Source of the DNA: Prorocentrum cordatum
Lineage: Eukaryota; Sar; Dinophyceae; Prorocentrales; Prorocentraceae
Assembly: GCA_963575745.1 (NCBI GenBank)
Contig: CAUYUJ010016344.1
Span: 1 to 64,000 of the forward strand
Length of the DNA: 64,000 bases
Direction of reading: 5' to 3'
This document shows positions 30,560-41,100 of the stretch, one piece after another. The notes under the pieces were generated by a model, which saw only the letters and a program-made list of their open reading frames with translations, was not told the DNA's origin and searched no databases. How positions within the stretch are numbered: the stretch's first letter is position 1; each line of letters begins with the position of its first letter. The position numbers and the translations under genes are program-made.

Positions 30560-31415
30560 AGGAAAACCCAATCAGTGGATGACTCGAAAATTAATACTAT
30601 GGATCCTGAGATCGATAGTGGAATCGATAGTGAGGACGATTGTGAGGTCGATCGTGAGACCGAGAGTGAAATCGATTCAATGAGATCGATAATGAGATCG
30701 ATCGCGAGATCGCTCATGCGATCTCTAGTGAGATCGAAAATGAGATCGATTGTGAGATCGATAGAGAAATGGGTAATGAGATCGATGGTAAGACCGATCG
30801 ATGAGAAAATCGACCGGGAACCCGGAAACCGGGAACCCGGAAACCCGGGAACATCGCCGCCCTCCGAAATCGGCCCGGAACGCCGAACACGGAAGGAACC
30901 GGGAACCTGCCGGGAACCCGGAACAGGGAACCCGGGAACCCAGCGTGCGACCAAAATCGGCGGGACACTTTCGCCAAATCCTTCAATTACACCTGGGAAA
31001 ATCAAATCAGTGGATGATTTGAAAATTGATACTATAGATCTTGAGGTCGATTGTGAGATCGATGATGAGATCGATAGTGGAATCGATAGTGAGGACGATT
31101 GTGAGGTCGATCGTGAGACCGAGAGTGAAATCGATTCAGTGAGATCGATCGTGAGATCTATCGCGAGATCACCCATGCGATCTCTAGTGAGATTGATAGT
31201 GAGATCGATTGTGTGATCGATGGTGGAATCGATAGAGAAGTGGGTAATGAGATCGATGGTGAGACCGATCGATGAGAAGATCGACCAGAACCCGGGAACA
31301 CGGAAACCTCGCCGCCCTCCGAAATCGGCTCGCGGAACCCGGAACCCCGGATCCGGGAACCCGGGAACCCAGTGTGCGACCAAAATCGGCGGGGCACTTT
31401 CGCCAAATCCTTCAA
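30560..31415 (+). repeat. duplicated GATC-rich repeat (two ~430-bp units)
   Basis: Two units start with a version of ATCAGTGGATGA (30573 and 31005). They run through dense variants of GAGATCGAT(A/T)GTGA spaced about 10-12 bases apart, then a block of GGGAACCCGG repeats. Each ends with a version of CCAAAATCGGCGGG followed by CACTTTCGCCAAATCCTTCA (near 30952 and 31380). The second unit has an extra GATC stretch and shorter GGGAACCCGG block. GATC occurs dozens of times. Both strands stay open and read as Ser/Ile/Asp/Arg repeats; I do not regard them as genes. Confidence 0.85.
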
Positions 31416-31418
31416 CAT

Positions 31419-31499
31419 CCGCGAGGACCCCTTTAATGCAAGCACTGATTGGGGAACATCCGCGAGGACCCCTTCAGTGCAAGCACTGATTGGGGAATC
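31419..31499 (+). repeat. two-copy 39-bp tandem duplication
   Basis: ACATCCGCGAGGACCCCTT, then TGCAAGCACTGATTGGGGA, occurs twice in a row with one or two differences, directly after the end of the GATC repeat. Confidence 0.85.
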
Positions 31500-31580
31500 A
31501 AGAGCTCCGTCGATAGTGGAGACACTACATGCTTTGCACCTTGGGGCTCGAAACAAAATGAGTTCCCTCGGACCTCTCAC

Positions 31581-33018
31581 CTAAATCTCTGTTAACCAAA
31601 GCCCGAGAAAGCGGGGACGGCAGACCTCAAAAGGAGTCCGACTGGGGTCCACGGCCCGCCAGAAGGCGTCCCAGGGTCCAGCGAGCCAGGCTGGCCACGT
31701 CCCAAAGGCGAGCTGGAAGAGACCGACATCTCTGAGCAAGGTCGGAAGAGGTCTGTCTACGCGCGTAAGCGCCACACACACACACACTTTACAGAAGGTC
31801 GCCTTGTCGCCCCCAGAAATTCCCGCACCGTCCTCCCGCGTCCGCCCACCCCAAGCCACCCACAACTCATGAGAAAAATGGGCGATAGCCACAGGCCTTG
31901 ACACTCCTGGGTACGGGTGACGCGCTATGCGAGAACGGAGCCCCTGCCGAACCCCGCAAAGGCTGCAGCCCCAGGGCCTCCCAATATACGCAAGCGAGTG
32001 CCCAGTGGGTTTGGACACGAGTACCACCGAATTGCGGGAGGGGCCCCGGGGCCCGAGGGGGCCCCGACCTGGCCATCCAGCGCGGGCCCACTTTTGCAGA
32101 ATCGCGGTGTGGTGCAGGAGCAGGCGCGTGGCGGCCTCAATTGCCGAGATCGCTCTGCTCACCAGCTCCTGGAGGCCCTGCATCCGGTGGGGGCGCGCAC
32201 CCTCTTTGCCGCGCTTGTCCGCCTCACGCTGCTCTTTGTGCCAATGGCACGGCGCTCCTGAGCCCTCTGCGGGCGCCCAGCTGGCGTGGGCACGAGTCCA
32301 GCGAAGAGAAAAAAACGCCTCGCCCAGGTCCTCGATGTGGAGCCAGGCCTCCCTCCACAGCTCCGCGTACTTTGACTGCTCTGGGGCACGTCTTGCCACG
32401 CTCGTAATCGTCTACGGAGGCTTGGCAATCCGTGACGAATTTCAGCTTTCCGTAGTCTTTCTCGTACAGTTTTATGGCCAGCGCGTGGATTTCGGCATGT
32501 CTGGTTGCTCGAACCTGGCCCGGCACATTGCCACACATGCCTCCCAGAACTTCCGTCACAACCAACCATGAAACATGACCAATCGAACCCCGTCAACTCA
32601 CCCCACATAGGCAACAACGCAGACCCATCAATGCAAACCGTGCCACGGAACAGCCCTTCTAAAACGAGGCCCGCTCTCATACACGTCTCCTCTGCAGCTG
32701 GCGGCGGCGCTCGATCAACTCCAAGAAGATGAGGCACCTGAACAACATGTCCGCGTCGTCTGAGGCGGCGCCTGCACGTCGGACATCCTCGAAGCCATGG
32801 CTCTGGCGACGGTGGCCGTGCCCTCGCAGCAGAACAGTCCGTGTCTTGCCTGTCCATATGCAGCCACCGCACCACTTGGAATTGGGGGTGAGCTCCACCC
32901 TCTCGGCGAACAAGTTGCACTGCGTGAGCAAACCCCCGCACGTCAGCGACACGAGAAGGGCCACCTGCTCCATGTCGCTCATCGCGCGCAACTGGTCCAA
33001 GGCCGCCGAGACTGGCGT
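31581..33018 (-). mobile_element. LINE 3' relic with a full set of RNase H motifs
   Basis: On the minus strand, four RNase H catalytic motifs occur in order: GTVCIDGSALLPMW (first Asp) near 32642-32600; RHAEIHALAIKLYEK (Glu) near 32503-32460; VTDCQASVDDYERG (second Asp) near 32443-32395; and WTRAHASWAPAEG (His) near 32300-32260. The tail HWHKEQREADKRGKEGARPH follows. The motifs are spread over three frames (32159-33352, 32224-32565 and 31581-32399), so the copy is broken. Upstream reads a LINE-like spacer with cysteine pairs (WCGGCIWTG near 32860). A GAG/CTC microsatellite starts at 33035 on its 5' side. RNase H would remove element RNA after reverse transcription. Confidence 0.75.
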
Positions 33019-33034
33019 CAACGTGGGTGGGCCA

Positions 33035-33385
33035 TCGTTCCTCCTCCTCCTCCTCCTCCTCCTCCTCTTCCTTCTCCTCCTCCTCATCATCATCCTCCTC
33101 ATCCTCCTCGTCCCGTCCCCGCCACATAATCAAAACAATCATCACCACCACCAGCACCATCATCATCATCATCATCATGGTGAACAGCACCATCATCATC
33201 ATCAGCAGCATCATCGTAAGCATCCTCATCCTCATCCTCATCCTCATCCTCCTCATCCTCCTCATCCTCCTCATCATCATCAGCATCGGCAGCATCATCA
33301 TGGTCATGATCATCATCCTCATCCTCATCATCCTCATCCTCATCAACACCAAACACCATCACCATCAAAACCGTCACCCTCCTAA
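33035..33385. repeat. (TCC)n then (CAT)n microsatellites
   Basis: CTC triplets to about 33116, a short unique break with CCCGTCCCCGCCAC, then CAT/CATCAC/CATCCT repeats to 33385. Reading frames across it (poly-His, poly-Ile, poly-Asp) are rejected. Confidence 0.95.
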
Positions 33386-33539
33386 TCATCATAGCCAGGT
33401 CTTTCAGGCTCTGTCGAAACTTGTTCTACGGCTGCGGGGGCCAGGTGCCGCCCCCAACCTCCTGGCACAGCTCGGCAGACTGAGCAGCTCGTGGCCCGCG
33501 ACCGACTGGACCGACCGACCGACCGCCTCGCCCTCCCCG

Positions 33540-33712
33540 GCCCCCGCACCCCTCCAGAGCCTCCCTCTGCATGACTGCCGCTCGCGCCTTCTCGACCTCC
33601 TCCTTGACGAGCGCGTTCTCGGCCTCGAGGGCCTGGTGCCTGGTCTCCTGGTGACGGCGGAGCTTGCGGCACAGGAAGGACACCGTGCAACGCAGAAGCA
33701 CCACGGCTCGAG
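33540..33712 (-). CDS. probable coiled-coil exon, unknown protein
   Basis: The minus-strand frame 33426-33704 reads TVSFLCRKLRRHQETRHQAL, then EAENALVKEEVEKARAAVMQ, a typical charged coiled coil. Its GC-ending codons are like those expected for dinoflagellate exons. After about 33540 the frame becomes Gly/Arg-rich and less convincing, so the exon probably ends there or slightly downstream. Splice sites were not determined because dinoflagellate introns use variable borders. The gene, if real, continues beyond the recognised piece in an unknown direction. The overlapping 205-codon frame (33382-33999) is less protein-like over the same bases. Confidence 0.4.
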
Positions 33713-34460
33713 CAATGCTCAGCTTGGCACGTGTTTCTGAATGTGCCTACGAGTTGGGAGCAGTGGCGAGCTGCTGTGACGTGACTCTGGTCAACTAGAC
33801 TCGACGCGCACCTGGCGCACCTGAGGGCTTGAACATGAAGGTGAAATGGTCTTATGTGAATGGCCAGACGCACGACCTCCCCTGGGGCCCAAATGGCGTC
33901 TTGGGTCCCTTGACGATTCAACATGAGCCTCTGGGCATCAGTGAGCACCAGCATATACGTTGCCCTCCTCTCTCCCAGGCTCCCAAGGACACGATCCATC
34001 GAAAAACGAACTGGGTCCGCACTCCCACTTACATTGTCTTTCGCAACACACTATTGGCAACCGCTCCAAAGGCGGGGATCCCTCGTATGAACCCGGCGCG
34101 GCCAGATTGAGGGTAGTATTGTCGAACGTGCACATGTGAACTGCAATGTAGCACAGCGAAGCCGTGCAAATTCGCCGACCCCTTTGAATTTCCTCGGCGT
34201 GTGGGTTGCTCCTTCCCAGACTCCTTTGCCCGGAGGCCGGATCGGCCGGTCTGGAGGGGGGGCGGCTGGCGGACTCATCTTGCCCAGAGAAGCTTCCAGG
34301 CGCGCAGAAGTTGTCAAAGAGAAGCCTCACGACGATCCAAAAGTGCTCTGGGACGGCCCAAGGTAGGTCCCAGAGGGCCCAAGCTGGCCTCAGCGCAGCC
34401 CTAGAGGCTCCCAAGGCGGGCCACTAGAGCCCCAGGAGGACCCCGAAGAGGATGCCAAGA
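33713..34460. other. no gene recognised
   Basis: Unique sequence with frames up to 158 codons on the minus strand (33938-34414), but no family resemblance. From about 34340 it grades into CCAAGAGG-type minisatellite. Confidence 0.4.
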
Positions 34461-34686
34461 GGCAAGAACCGCTGATTTCCCTCAGGTGGTTCGACATTGT
34501 TTGACGTGTTCGCCCTTTCAACCTTCTAGGGTGTCTACGACTTGTGGCGTCTCAAACCCAGATAGCGGAGCGGTCCAAAGCGTGTGAAAGCCTGTGGGAG
34601 ACGCTTGCACGGACGCTGGAAATGATGTCTGAGAAGCTTGCAAGCTCGAGGAGGAGCTTCGCAGGAGCTCGGGAAGCGCTGCGAGG
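34461..34686 (+). repeat. minisatellite core plus unique lead-in to the duplication
   Basis: GCTGATTTCCCTCAGG and TTCGCCCTTTCAACCTTC match the AT-richer cores of the CCAAGAGG arrays at 8.9, 9.3 and 17.7 kb. The following 150 bases read open on the plus strand (MASQTQIAERSKACESLWET) with an Ala/Ser/Arg helix-like sequence, but only for 61 codons. Confidence 0.5.
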
Positions 34687-36356
34687 GAGCTGCGGAAAGG
34701 CTTCCGGCAAACGCATTGGGAACGAGTAGGAGAACGCCTTCGGGACACGCTGGAGGCTCAAACAACCTGATGCGACGTTCCTTGCTTGGCGCCGGAAAGA
34801 GCTCCGGGGCTTCTCATCTGAAAACCTCTTAGCCCTCAGAGAGCTATCCCAGAATAACCCAAGAGGCCCCAATATCGCTCCGAGACAAGCAAAACAGCTC
34901 CCAAGAGAGCTCCCAGACGCCCCTACGAGGGCCCCGAGACGTCCCCAAATGCTCCCAAGTCTGCCCAAGAGACCCCCATGAGGGCACCAGAATGAGCCCA
35001 AGAGGGGGAACTCCAAGGACCCCAGGAGCCCTCTTCCACAAGATGGCGTCCCAGACCCCCAAGAAAGCCCCAAGAGGTCCCCAAGAGAAACGAGCCCCGA
35101 GAGCCCCCTGGACGCTCCCAAGAGGCCCCCAAAACAACCGAACAAGGACACTTTTGAGCATAGTCAATCCCTCGGGAAGAGAGGCTTCCGGGGCTCCCAA
35201 ATGGGCCAGCGGTGCGGCGTAAGCCCATGAATCATAATCTAAGACGTCAGAGTTCCATTCACTTGAACACCATACAGTCACAACTGCGTGGCATAGTAAG
35301 GCGTATCATTGCGTAGCACGACATGGAATTGCATTGCATGGCACGTCAGTGCGACGCTTGCCGCTTGCCCAAGTATTATGTAGTATTGTGCGACATAGCA
35401 TGGCACAGCACTGCCAAACACCTCCCATACATCCTTCCCACTCCTCCTACTAGACCTTCTCCTCCTCCTGGAACAGCATTACATGGCACGTCAGTGCGAT
35501 GTTTGTCAAAGTATTATGTAAGATTGTGCGACATAGCATGGCACAGCACTGCCAAACACCTCCCATACATCCTTCCCACTCCTCCTACTAGACCTTCTTC
35601 TCCTCCTCCTCCTCCCCCTCCCCCCCTCCTCCCCCTCCTTCTCCCCCTCCTCATCCTCCTCCTCGTCCTCCTCGTCCTTCTTCGTCATTCTTCGTCCTCC
35701 TCCTCCTCCTCCTCCTCCTCCTCCTCCTCCTCCTCCTCCTCTTCCGCCTCCTTCTCCCTGCCCGCGCACGCGGGGAGGAGTGGGGAAGGGGAGGAGGGGA
35801 GGAGTAGGGAGGAGGGACGAGGCATGATTGACCGTGATTGGAACGAGGGACGAACGGGGAGGAACGAAGGAAGAGAGGGCATCCTCGCTCAGACCTTGTC
35901 CAACGGCATGACATCTCGAACTCTCGAAACTGTTCCCGGGACCGGTTCTTCGTTGTCGTCGTCGCCCTCCTCCTCCTCCTCCTCCTCCTCCTCTTTCTCC
36001 TCCTCCTTCTCCTCCTCCTCCTCCTCGCCGGCGCAGTCGCCGTCGCCGTCGCCGTCATCGTCGTCGTCGTCGTCCTCCTCCTCGTCGTGGGGGGTTGGTG
36101 GATGGTGGGGCTAAGATATCATGACCAGACGGGGATTGTGCTAGGTTCAACGATACCGGATGATACTTGATGAAGACAAATTCGGATGAGGATGAATCGG
36201 GGATTTCTGAGAACCGACACGTCTGGGTCTGGAGGGACGTATCGGGCGCCGCGGACGTTCAACGCTCTGAGAGGGTTCTGGAACGCTCTGGGCCTGCCTG
36301 ATACTGCGCAAGCCATCGGGGACGCACTAGGCCGGGTCGGCCAGAGCCTTGTCGCG
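34687..36356 (+). repeat. segmental tandem duplication, unit 1
   Basis: Matches 36357-37830 along its whole length: GAGCTGCGGAAA at the start, the AACGAGTAGGAGAACGCC phrase, a CCAAGAGG minisatellite, CAGTCACAACTGCGTGGC, a TCC-rich tract, a GTCGTC tract, and CGGACGTTCAACGC near the end. Offset is about 1670 at the left and shorter at the right because unit 1 alone holds an internal repeat (about 35335-35510 duplicated within itself). Substitutions are scattered over the whole length. No gene is evident. Confidence 0.85.
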
Positions 36357-37209
36357 GAGCTGCGGAAAGCATTCCGGCAAACGCTTTGGGAACGAGTAGG
36401 AGAACGCCTTCGGGACACGCTGGAGGCTCAAACAACCTGATGCGACGTTCCCTGACTGGCGCCGGAATGAGCTCCGGGGCTTCTAATCTGAAGCCCTCTT
36501 AACTCTCGGAGGCCTATCCCGGAATAACCCAAGAGGCCCCAATATCGTCCCAAGACAAACAAAACAGCTCCCAAGAGGGCTCCCAAACGCCCCTACGCGG
36601 TCCCCGAGACGTTCACAAATGCTCCCAAATCTGCCCAAGAGACCCCCATGAGGGCACCAGAATGAGCCCAAGAAGGGGAACTCCAAGGACCCCAGGAGCC
36701 CTCTTCCACAAGATGGCGTCCCAGACCCCCAAGAAAGCCCCAAGAGGTCCCCAAGAGAAACGAGCCCCGAGAGCCCCCTGGACGCCCCCAAGAGGCCCCC
36801 AAAACAACCGAACAAGGACACTTTTGAGCATAGTGTTAACTTTTCCGGATGGACGCACGGCGTCAAGAAACTTATTCGACAACCCCTCGAGACGAGAGGC
36901 TTCCGGGGCTCCCAAATGGGCCAGCGGTGCAGCGTAAGCCCATGAATCATAATCTAAGACGTCAGAGTTCCATTCACTTGAACATCATACAGTCACAACT
37001 GCGTGGCATAGTAAGGCGTATCATTGCGTAGCACGACATGGAATTGCATTGCATGGCACGTCAGCGCGACGCTTGCCCAAGTATTATGTAGTATTGTGCG
37101 ACATAGCATGGCACAGCACTGCCAAACACCTCCCATACATCCTTCCCGCTCCTCCTACTAGACCTTCTCGTCCTCGGCCTCCTCCTCCTCCTGCTCCTCC
37201 TTCCCGTCC

Positions 37210-37241
<32 letters not shown>

Positions 37242-37830
37242 TTTGTCATCCTTCGTCCTCCTCCTCATCCTCCTCCTCCTCCGTCTCCTTCTCCCTGCCC
37301 GCGCACGCGGGGAGGAGTGGGGAAGGAGAGGAGTAGGGAGGGGGACGAGGCATGATTTGGAGTGATTGGAACGAGGGAAGAGTGGGGAGGGACGAGGGAA
37401 GAGAGGGCATCCTCCCTCAGACCTCCGATGTCGAGGTTTATCCAACGGCATGACATCCTGAACCCTCGAAACTGCTCCCAGGGCCGGTTCTTCGTTGTCG
37501 TCGTCGCCCCCCTCCTCCTCCTCCTCCTCCTCCTCCTCCTCCTCCTCCTCCTCCTCGCCGTCGCAGTCGCCGTCGCCGTCGCCGTCATCGTCGTCGTCCT
37601 CCTCGTCGTGGGGGGGGGGATGGTGGGGCTGAGATACCATGACCAGACGGGGATTCTGCTAGGTTCAACGATACCGGATGATACTTGATGAAGACAAATT
37701 CGGATGAGGTGAATCGGGGATTTCTGAGAACCGACACGTCTGGGTCTGGAGGGACGTATCGGGCGCCGCGGACGTTCAACGCCATCGGGAACGCACCAGC
37801 CCAGGTCGGCCAGAGCCTTGTCGCGAAGCC
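36357..37830 (+). repeat. segmental tandem duplication, unit 2
   Basis: Second copy, abutting the first. It ends near GGCCAGAGCCTTGTCGCG (37808-37826), which in unit 1 lies at about 36337-36355. It carries a short extra stretch near 36836-36890 that is absent from unit 1 and lacks the internal duplication of unit 1. The TCC and GTCGTC tracts differ in length between units. Confidence 0.85.
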
Positions 37831-37967
37831 TGGCCGGCCGCTCAGTAGCTCCCAACCCCCGGGCAAGCGGAGGGCGGCAAGGGGAAAGGAATCGGCCCGT
37901 GGGTCCCAAACCCGGGTCAGCCAGAAGCGGTTGGCTGACCCCCGTTAGCGCTGACCCCCGTTTCGTG

Positions 37968-38180
37968 AGTCCCGTTCGAAAGCTGGGCGAGGGCTGCTAA
38001 AACCGTGGCTGCTAAAACGGCCCTCCCGGAAGGATAAAAACAACTTCCCGGAATGAGGCGTGGCACGCGAAACAGTCAACGGGCTTCTTCCCGGAAGGAC
38101 GAAGACAACTTCCTGGAGTTCGATTTTAGCAGCCACGGATTTAGCAGCCCTTGCCCGGCTTCCGACCCGTGGGGGGCTCC
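37968..38180. repeat. imperfect inverted repeat, foldback element
   Basis: AGGGCTGCTAAAACCGTGGC (about 37990) reappears as its reverse complement GCCACGGATTTAGCAGCCCT (38138-38157) with few changes. The similarity extends outward, with GTTCGAAAGCTGGGC versus GCCCGGCTTCCGACCC. Inside the arms, CCCGGAAGGA..AA..ACAACTTCC occurs twice in direct orientation (38023-38051 and 38091-38118). The size and structure suit a small non-autonomous foldback element; no target-site duplication was seen. Confidence 0.65.
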
Positions 38181-38304
38181 CTTTACTTCCGCTGGCTGCA
38201 GCTGGCAGTCCGCCGCCGCCCGCCAGGCCCCACCCGCGCTCGGCGTGCGCCGCCCGCCGCCGCGGAAGGGAGGGCAACTTCTCGATCCTTCCACTCGGGC
38301 CGGG

Positions 38305-38479
38305 CGAAAGGGGGGGATAGCAAAGGGGGGGATTGAGAATCAGCTCGCGTAGCTGATTTTCCTGGCGCCTCCCGGCGCCGGAGGCGGCTACGTATCGAGG
38401 AATGGGCCCCTCGGTGGGGCCGAAACCAGCTGCATGCAGCAGATTTCGTAACCCCCCCTTTCCCAATCCCCCCCTTTCG
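38305..38479. mobile_element. MITE-like element with ~38-bp terminal inverted repeats
   Basis: The left end CGAAAGGGGGGGATAGCAAA (38305) and the right end read in reverse complement, CGAAAGGGGGGATTGGGAAA (38479), match through about 38 bases with small indels. The interior is about 100 bases and non-coding. The 175-bp length and long terminal inverted repeats fit a miniature inverted-repeat element. I could not find a convincing target-site duplication in the GC-rich flanks. Confidence 0.65.
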
Positions 38480-38724
38480 TCCGACCCGATCCACTCCGAC
38501 GTTTCGACCTGCTTCGTGCCGTCGGCTCCTGGGGATCTCGACCACTTCCCCAGGGCCAGACTTTCGTCATGCGCCGTTTTCTGAAGGCCCTGGGGCCAGG
38601 AAGCGGCCTGCAGAGGCTGAAAGGGACGAGGAACCAGCCGTCGCGAGTTGTGTGTGCAGCGCGGCAAGGCGAGGCGAGGTGAGGCCCTTGTTGGAACGCC
38701 CTACCCCTGATCTGAATCGGCGAA

Positions 38725-38827
38725 TCCTGCTTGTTAATGCGCTGCATGTACTCGAGGTTCTTGCTGTCGACCACCTGGAGCGCCTGCCCCAAGGACTCCA
38801 TGTCGACTCTGGTCCTGGCCTGAACCG
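38725..38827 (-). CDS. probable single exon, unknown protein
   Basis: On the minus strand the sequence after a CCGGTTCAG acceptor-like site reads ARTRVDMESLGQALQVVDSK, NLEYMQRINKQDSPIQIR with GC-ending codons. It then becomes less coding-like near 38725, where AGGGGTAGGG could be a donor region. It is about 34 codons, helix-like, and too short to place in a family. Upstream on the minus strand lies a (GAG)n tract (38838-38880) that would be intronic. Downstream exons were not found. Confidence 0.35.
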
Positions 38828-38837
38828 GGGGAGCCCT

Positions 38838-39010
38838 CCTCCTCCTCCTCCTCCTCCTCCTCCTCCTCCTCCTCCTCCTTAATCCTCCTCCTCATACCTC
38901 CTCCTCCTCCTCCTCCTCCTCCTCCTCCTCCTACTCCTCCTGCACCTCCTCAGCCCTCCACTTCCCCCTCGTCACCGTTCTCACAATCCTCCTCCTCCTC
39001 TTCCACCTCC
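38838..39010. repeat. (CCT)n microsatellite
   Basis: CTC triplets at 38838-38880 and 38885-38960 with TAAT and ACCT interruptions, then a unique break and another short run at about 38987-39010. Confidence 0.95.
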
Positions 39011-39089
39011 TCCATTCCTTTTCTTTATCAATAACTTCTCCCTGTCGCACCCCGAGGCCAATTTTCAGGGCGGACCGGGCGTTTCGCAT

Positions 39090-39535
39090 GAGAGCTCCTC
39101 ACTACTTATGACTCTGAAGCTTAAACATTTGGTAACCGCTTCACATATGGAGGGCGGGTGGTTCTCAAAACGTGGCTCTCTTCTCAGCGCCGCGCACATT
39201 CGCTTTAAACATTTGCAAGCGGTTCACGGATTGAGGGCGGGTGGTTTTCAAAATGTGGCTCTCTTCTTAGCGCGGCGCACATCCGTTTTATAATTGGAAG
39301 AGCTTCACGGATTGAGGTGGCGCCGCGCACATTCGTTTTGAACATTGGCAAGAGTTTCACGGATTGAGGGCGGTTCCTTTTCAAAATGTGGCTCCCGCCT
39401 TAGCGCGACGCACATTCGTTTTACACATGTGCAAGCGCTTCACGGATTGAGGGCGGCTCCTTTTCAACATGTGGCTCTCGCCTGAGCGCCGCGCACATTC
39501 GTCTTAAACAATTGCTAGAGTTTGACGGATTCCCA
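39090..39535 (+). repeat. ~85-bp tandem satellite, about five units
   Basis: Each unit carries a version of GCTTCACGGATTGAGGGCGG, TTTTCAAAATGTGGCTCTC and GCGCCGCGCACATTCGTTTT. Units start near 39110, 39195, 39280 (short), 39345 and 39430, with a partial last copy. Substitutions and one ~20-base deletion separate them. Related single units occur at 46735-46920 and 47440-47530, so this is a dispersed family. Confidence 0.85.
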
Positions 39536-39850
39536 CCATCAACGTAACAGAAATTGTATTTTGAATGGATTCAGGGCTACGCGGGCGCAACAGCTACGTT
39601 GAGTCGCTGTGTTGACGTCCCAGGAATGGCGTTCTGGCACGGTCCTGGATCGTCAACACGCAACTGTCAGGTTGATCCATGGCGTTGGAATCCCGAGAAC
39701 AATGTCTTAGCATTCTGCAGGGCCTTCAAACGGTTGTCCTTCAACGAGGCAGTTCCCTCAGTGGAGATGAACCGCTGTAGGGGCCTATGAAGAGGGAGCT
39801 TGGAGGAAGGGTTTATTCAAACATCGCTGATGTCTCTTAGGTTGACACTG
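39536..39850. other. no gene recognised
   Basis: Unique 310-base interval with one 78-codon plus frame (39554-39790) of ordinary composition. No similarity recognised. Confidence 0.4.
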
Positions 39851-39852
39851 GT

Positions 39853-40250
39853 CCTCCTCCTCCTCCTCCTCCTCCTCCTCCCTGCCTTTCCTCCTCGTCC
39901 TGCTCCGCCTCATCCTCCTCCTCCTCCCCCTCCTCCTCCTCCTCCTCCTCCGCCTCCTCCTCCTCCTCCTTCTCCTCCTCCCCCTCCTCCCCCGCAGCGC
40001 GCAGAAAAGGGGGGGCGGGGGGGGGGGGGGGGGGGGGGGGAGAAAATGCAAGGGAGGGAGAAGGAGGAGCGAGGTGGAGAGGGGGAGGTGGAGTGGTGGC
40101 GAGAAAAGAGAGAATATGGAAGACGGAAGCTTGAGTGAGGCGAAGGGAGGATGCGATGGGAGGAGGACGGAGGAGGGAGGGGGAGGGAGTGAGGATAGGA
40201 TGGAGGAAGTGAGATAGAGGACGGGTGAGATGGAGGAGACTGAAGGGGGG
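39853..40250. repeat. (CCT)n tract followed by a ~35-base G run and purine-rich DNA
   Basis: CTC triplets to about 39995, then a G run interrupted once by C (40008-40042), then GGA/GAGG-rich sequence to about 40330. The switch from pyrimidine- to purine-rich on one strand makes the tract partly self-complementary. Confidence 0.9.
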
Positions 40251-40671
40251 GGGAAGTGAAGGAGCGAGAACGGAGGGAGCAGGGAAGGAGAAAAAATGTG
40301 CGGGAGGGGTGAAGAGGATGGGCGCGAGGAGAGGAAGAAGGCCTGTGAGAAGGGGGACGACCCCCTCCTCTCCTCTCATCCTCTCCCATGATTCATCCAC
40401 CCCTTGCTCGTCCCTCCCCCTCATCTTCCCTCCCCCCTTTTTCCTGCTCCATCCCCACCTGCTCCCTCGCTCGTCCCTCCTCCCCACCCTCCCTCCATCA
40501 CCCCGGACCGCTCATCCATCCATGCTCCCTCCGCCGTCCGCCTCACTGTCGCCGTCCACCTCCTGCGCCTCCTCACCCTCGGTTAACAGCCTCTCTCCTC
40601 GGTTCCGCCCCTCCTTCCCCGCCTCGCGCTCCACTCTCCCGCCCCAAACTTCCCAACCACTGTTTACCAGT
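40251..40671. other. low-complexity purine then pyrimidine sequence, no gene
   Basis: Purine-rich to about 40355, then CCTCCC-type pyrimidine-rich sequence into the next microsatellite. No motif. Confidence 0.6.
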
Positions 40672-41067
40672 TTCTCCGCATCCTCCTCCTTCTCTTCCTC
40701 CACCTCCTCCAGCCCTTTCCCCCAATCCTCTTCCTCCTCCTCCTCCTCCTCCTCCTCCTCCTCCTCGTCCTCCTCCTTCTCCTGCCCCTCCTCCTCCTCC
40801 TCCTCCTGCTCCTCCTCCTCTTCCTCATCCCCCCCCTCCTCCTCCCTCCTCCTCCTCCTCCCTCCTCCTCCTCCTCCTCCCTCCTCCTCTCCTCCTCCTC
40901 CTGCTTCCTGCTCCTGCTCCTCCTCCTCCCTCCTCCTCCTCCCTCCTCCCTCATGATTTTTATCCTCACCCTTCGCTCCACACTCTGTCCCATGCTGCCG
41001 TCCCCACACCTTCTCCTCCCTCCTCCTCCTCCTCCTCCTCTCCTCCTCCTCCTCCTCCTCCTCCTCC

Positions 41068-41100
<33 letters not shown>

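Noticed and set aside
30386-31383. 276- and 280-codon Ser/Ile/Arg/Asp-repeat proteins
   Set aside because: Produced on both strands by the GATC-rich repeat with 10-12-base units; no codon-like periodicity beyond the unit.
39090-39535. CRISPR array
   Set aside because: Units are contiguous, diverged and have no spacers; the genome is eukaryotic.
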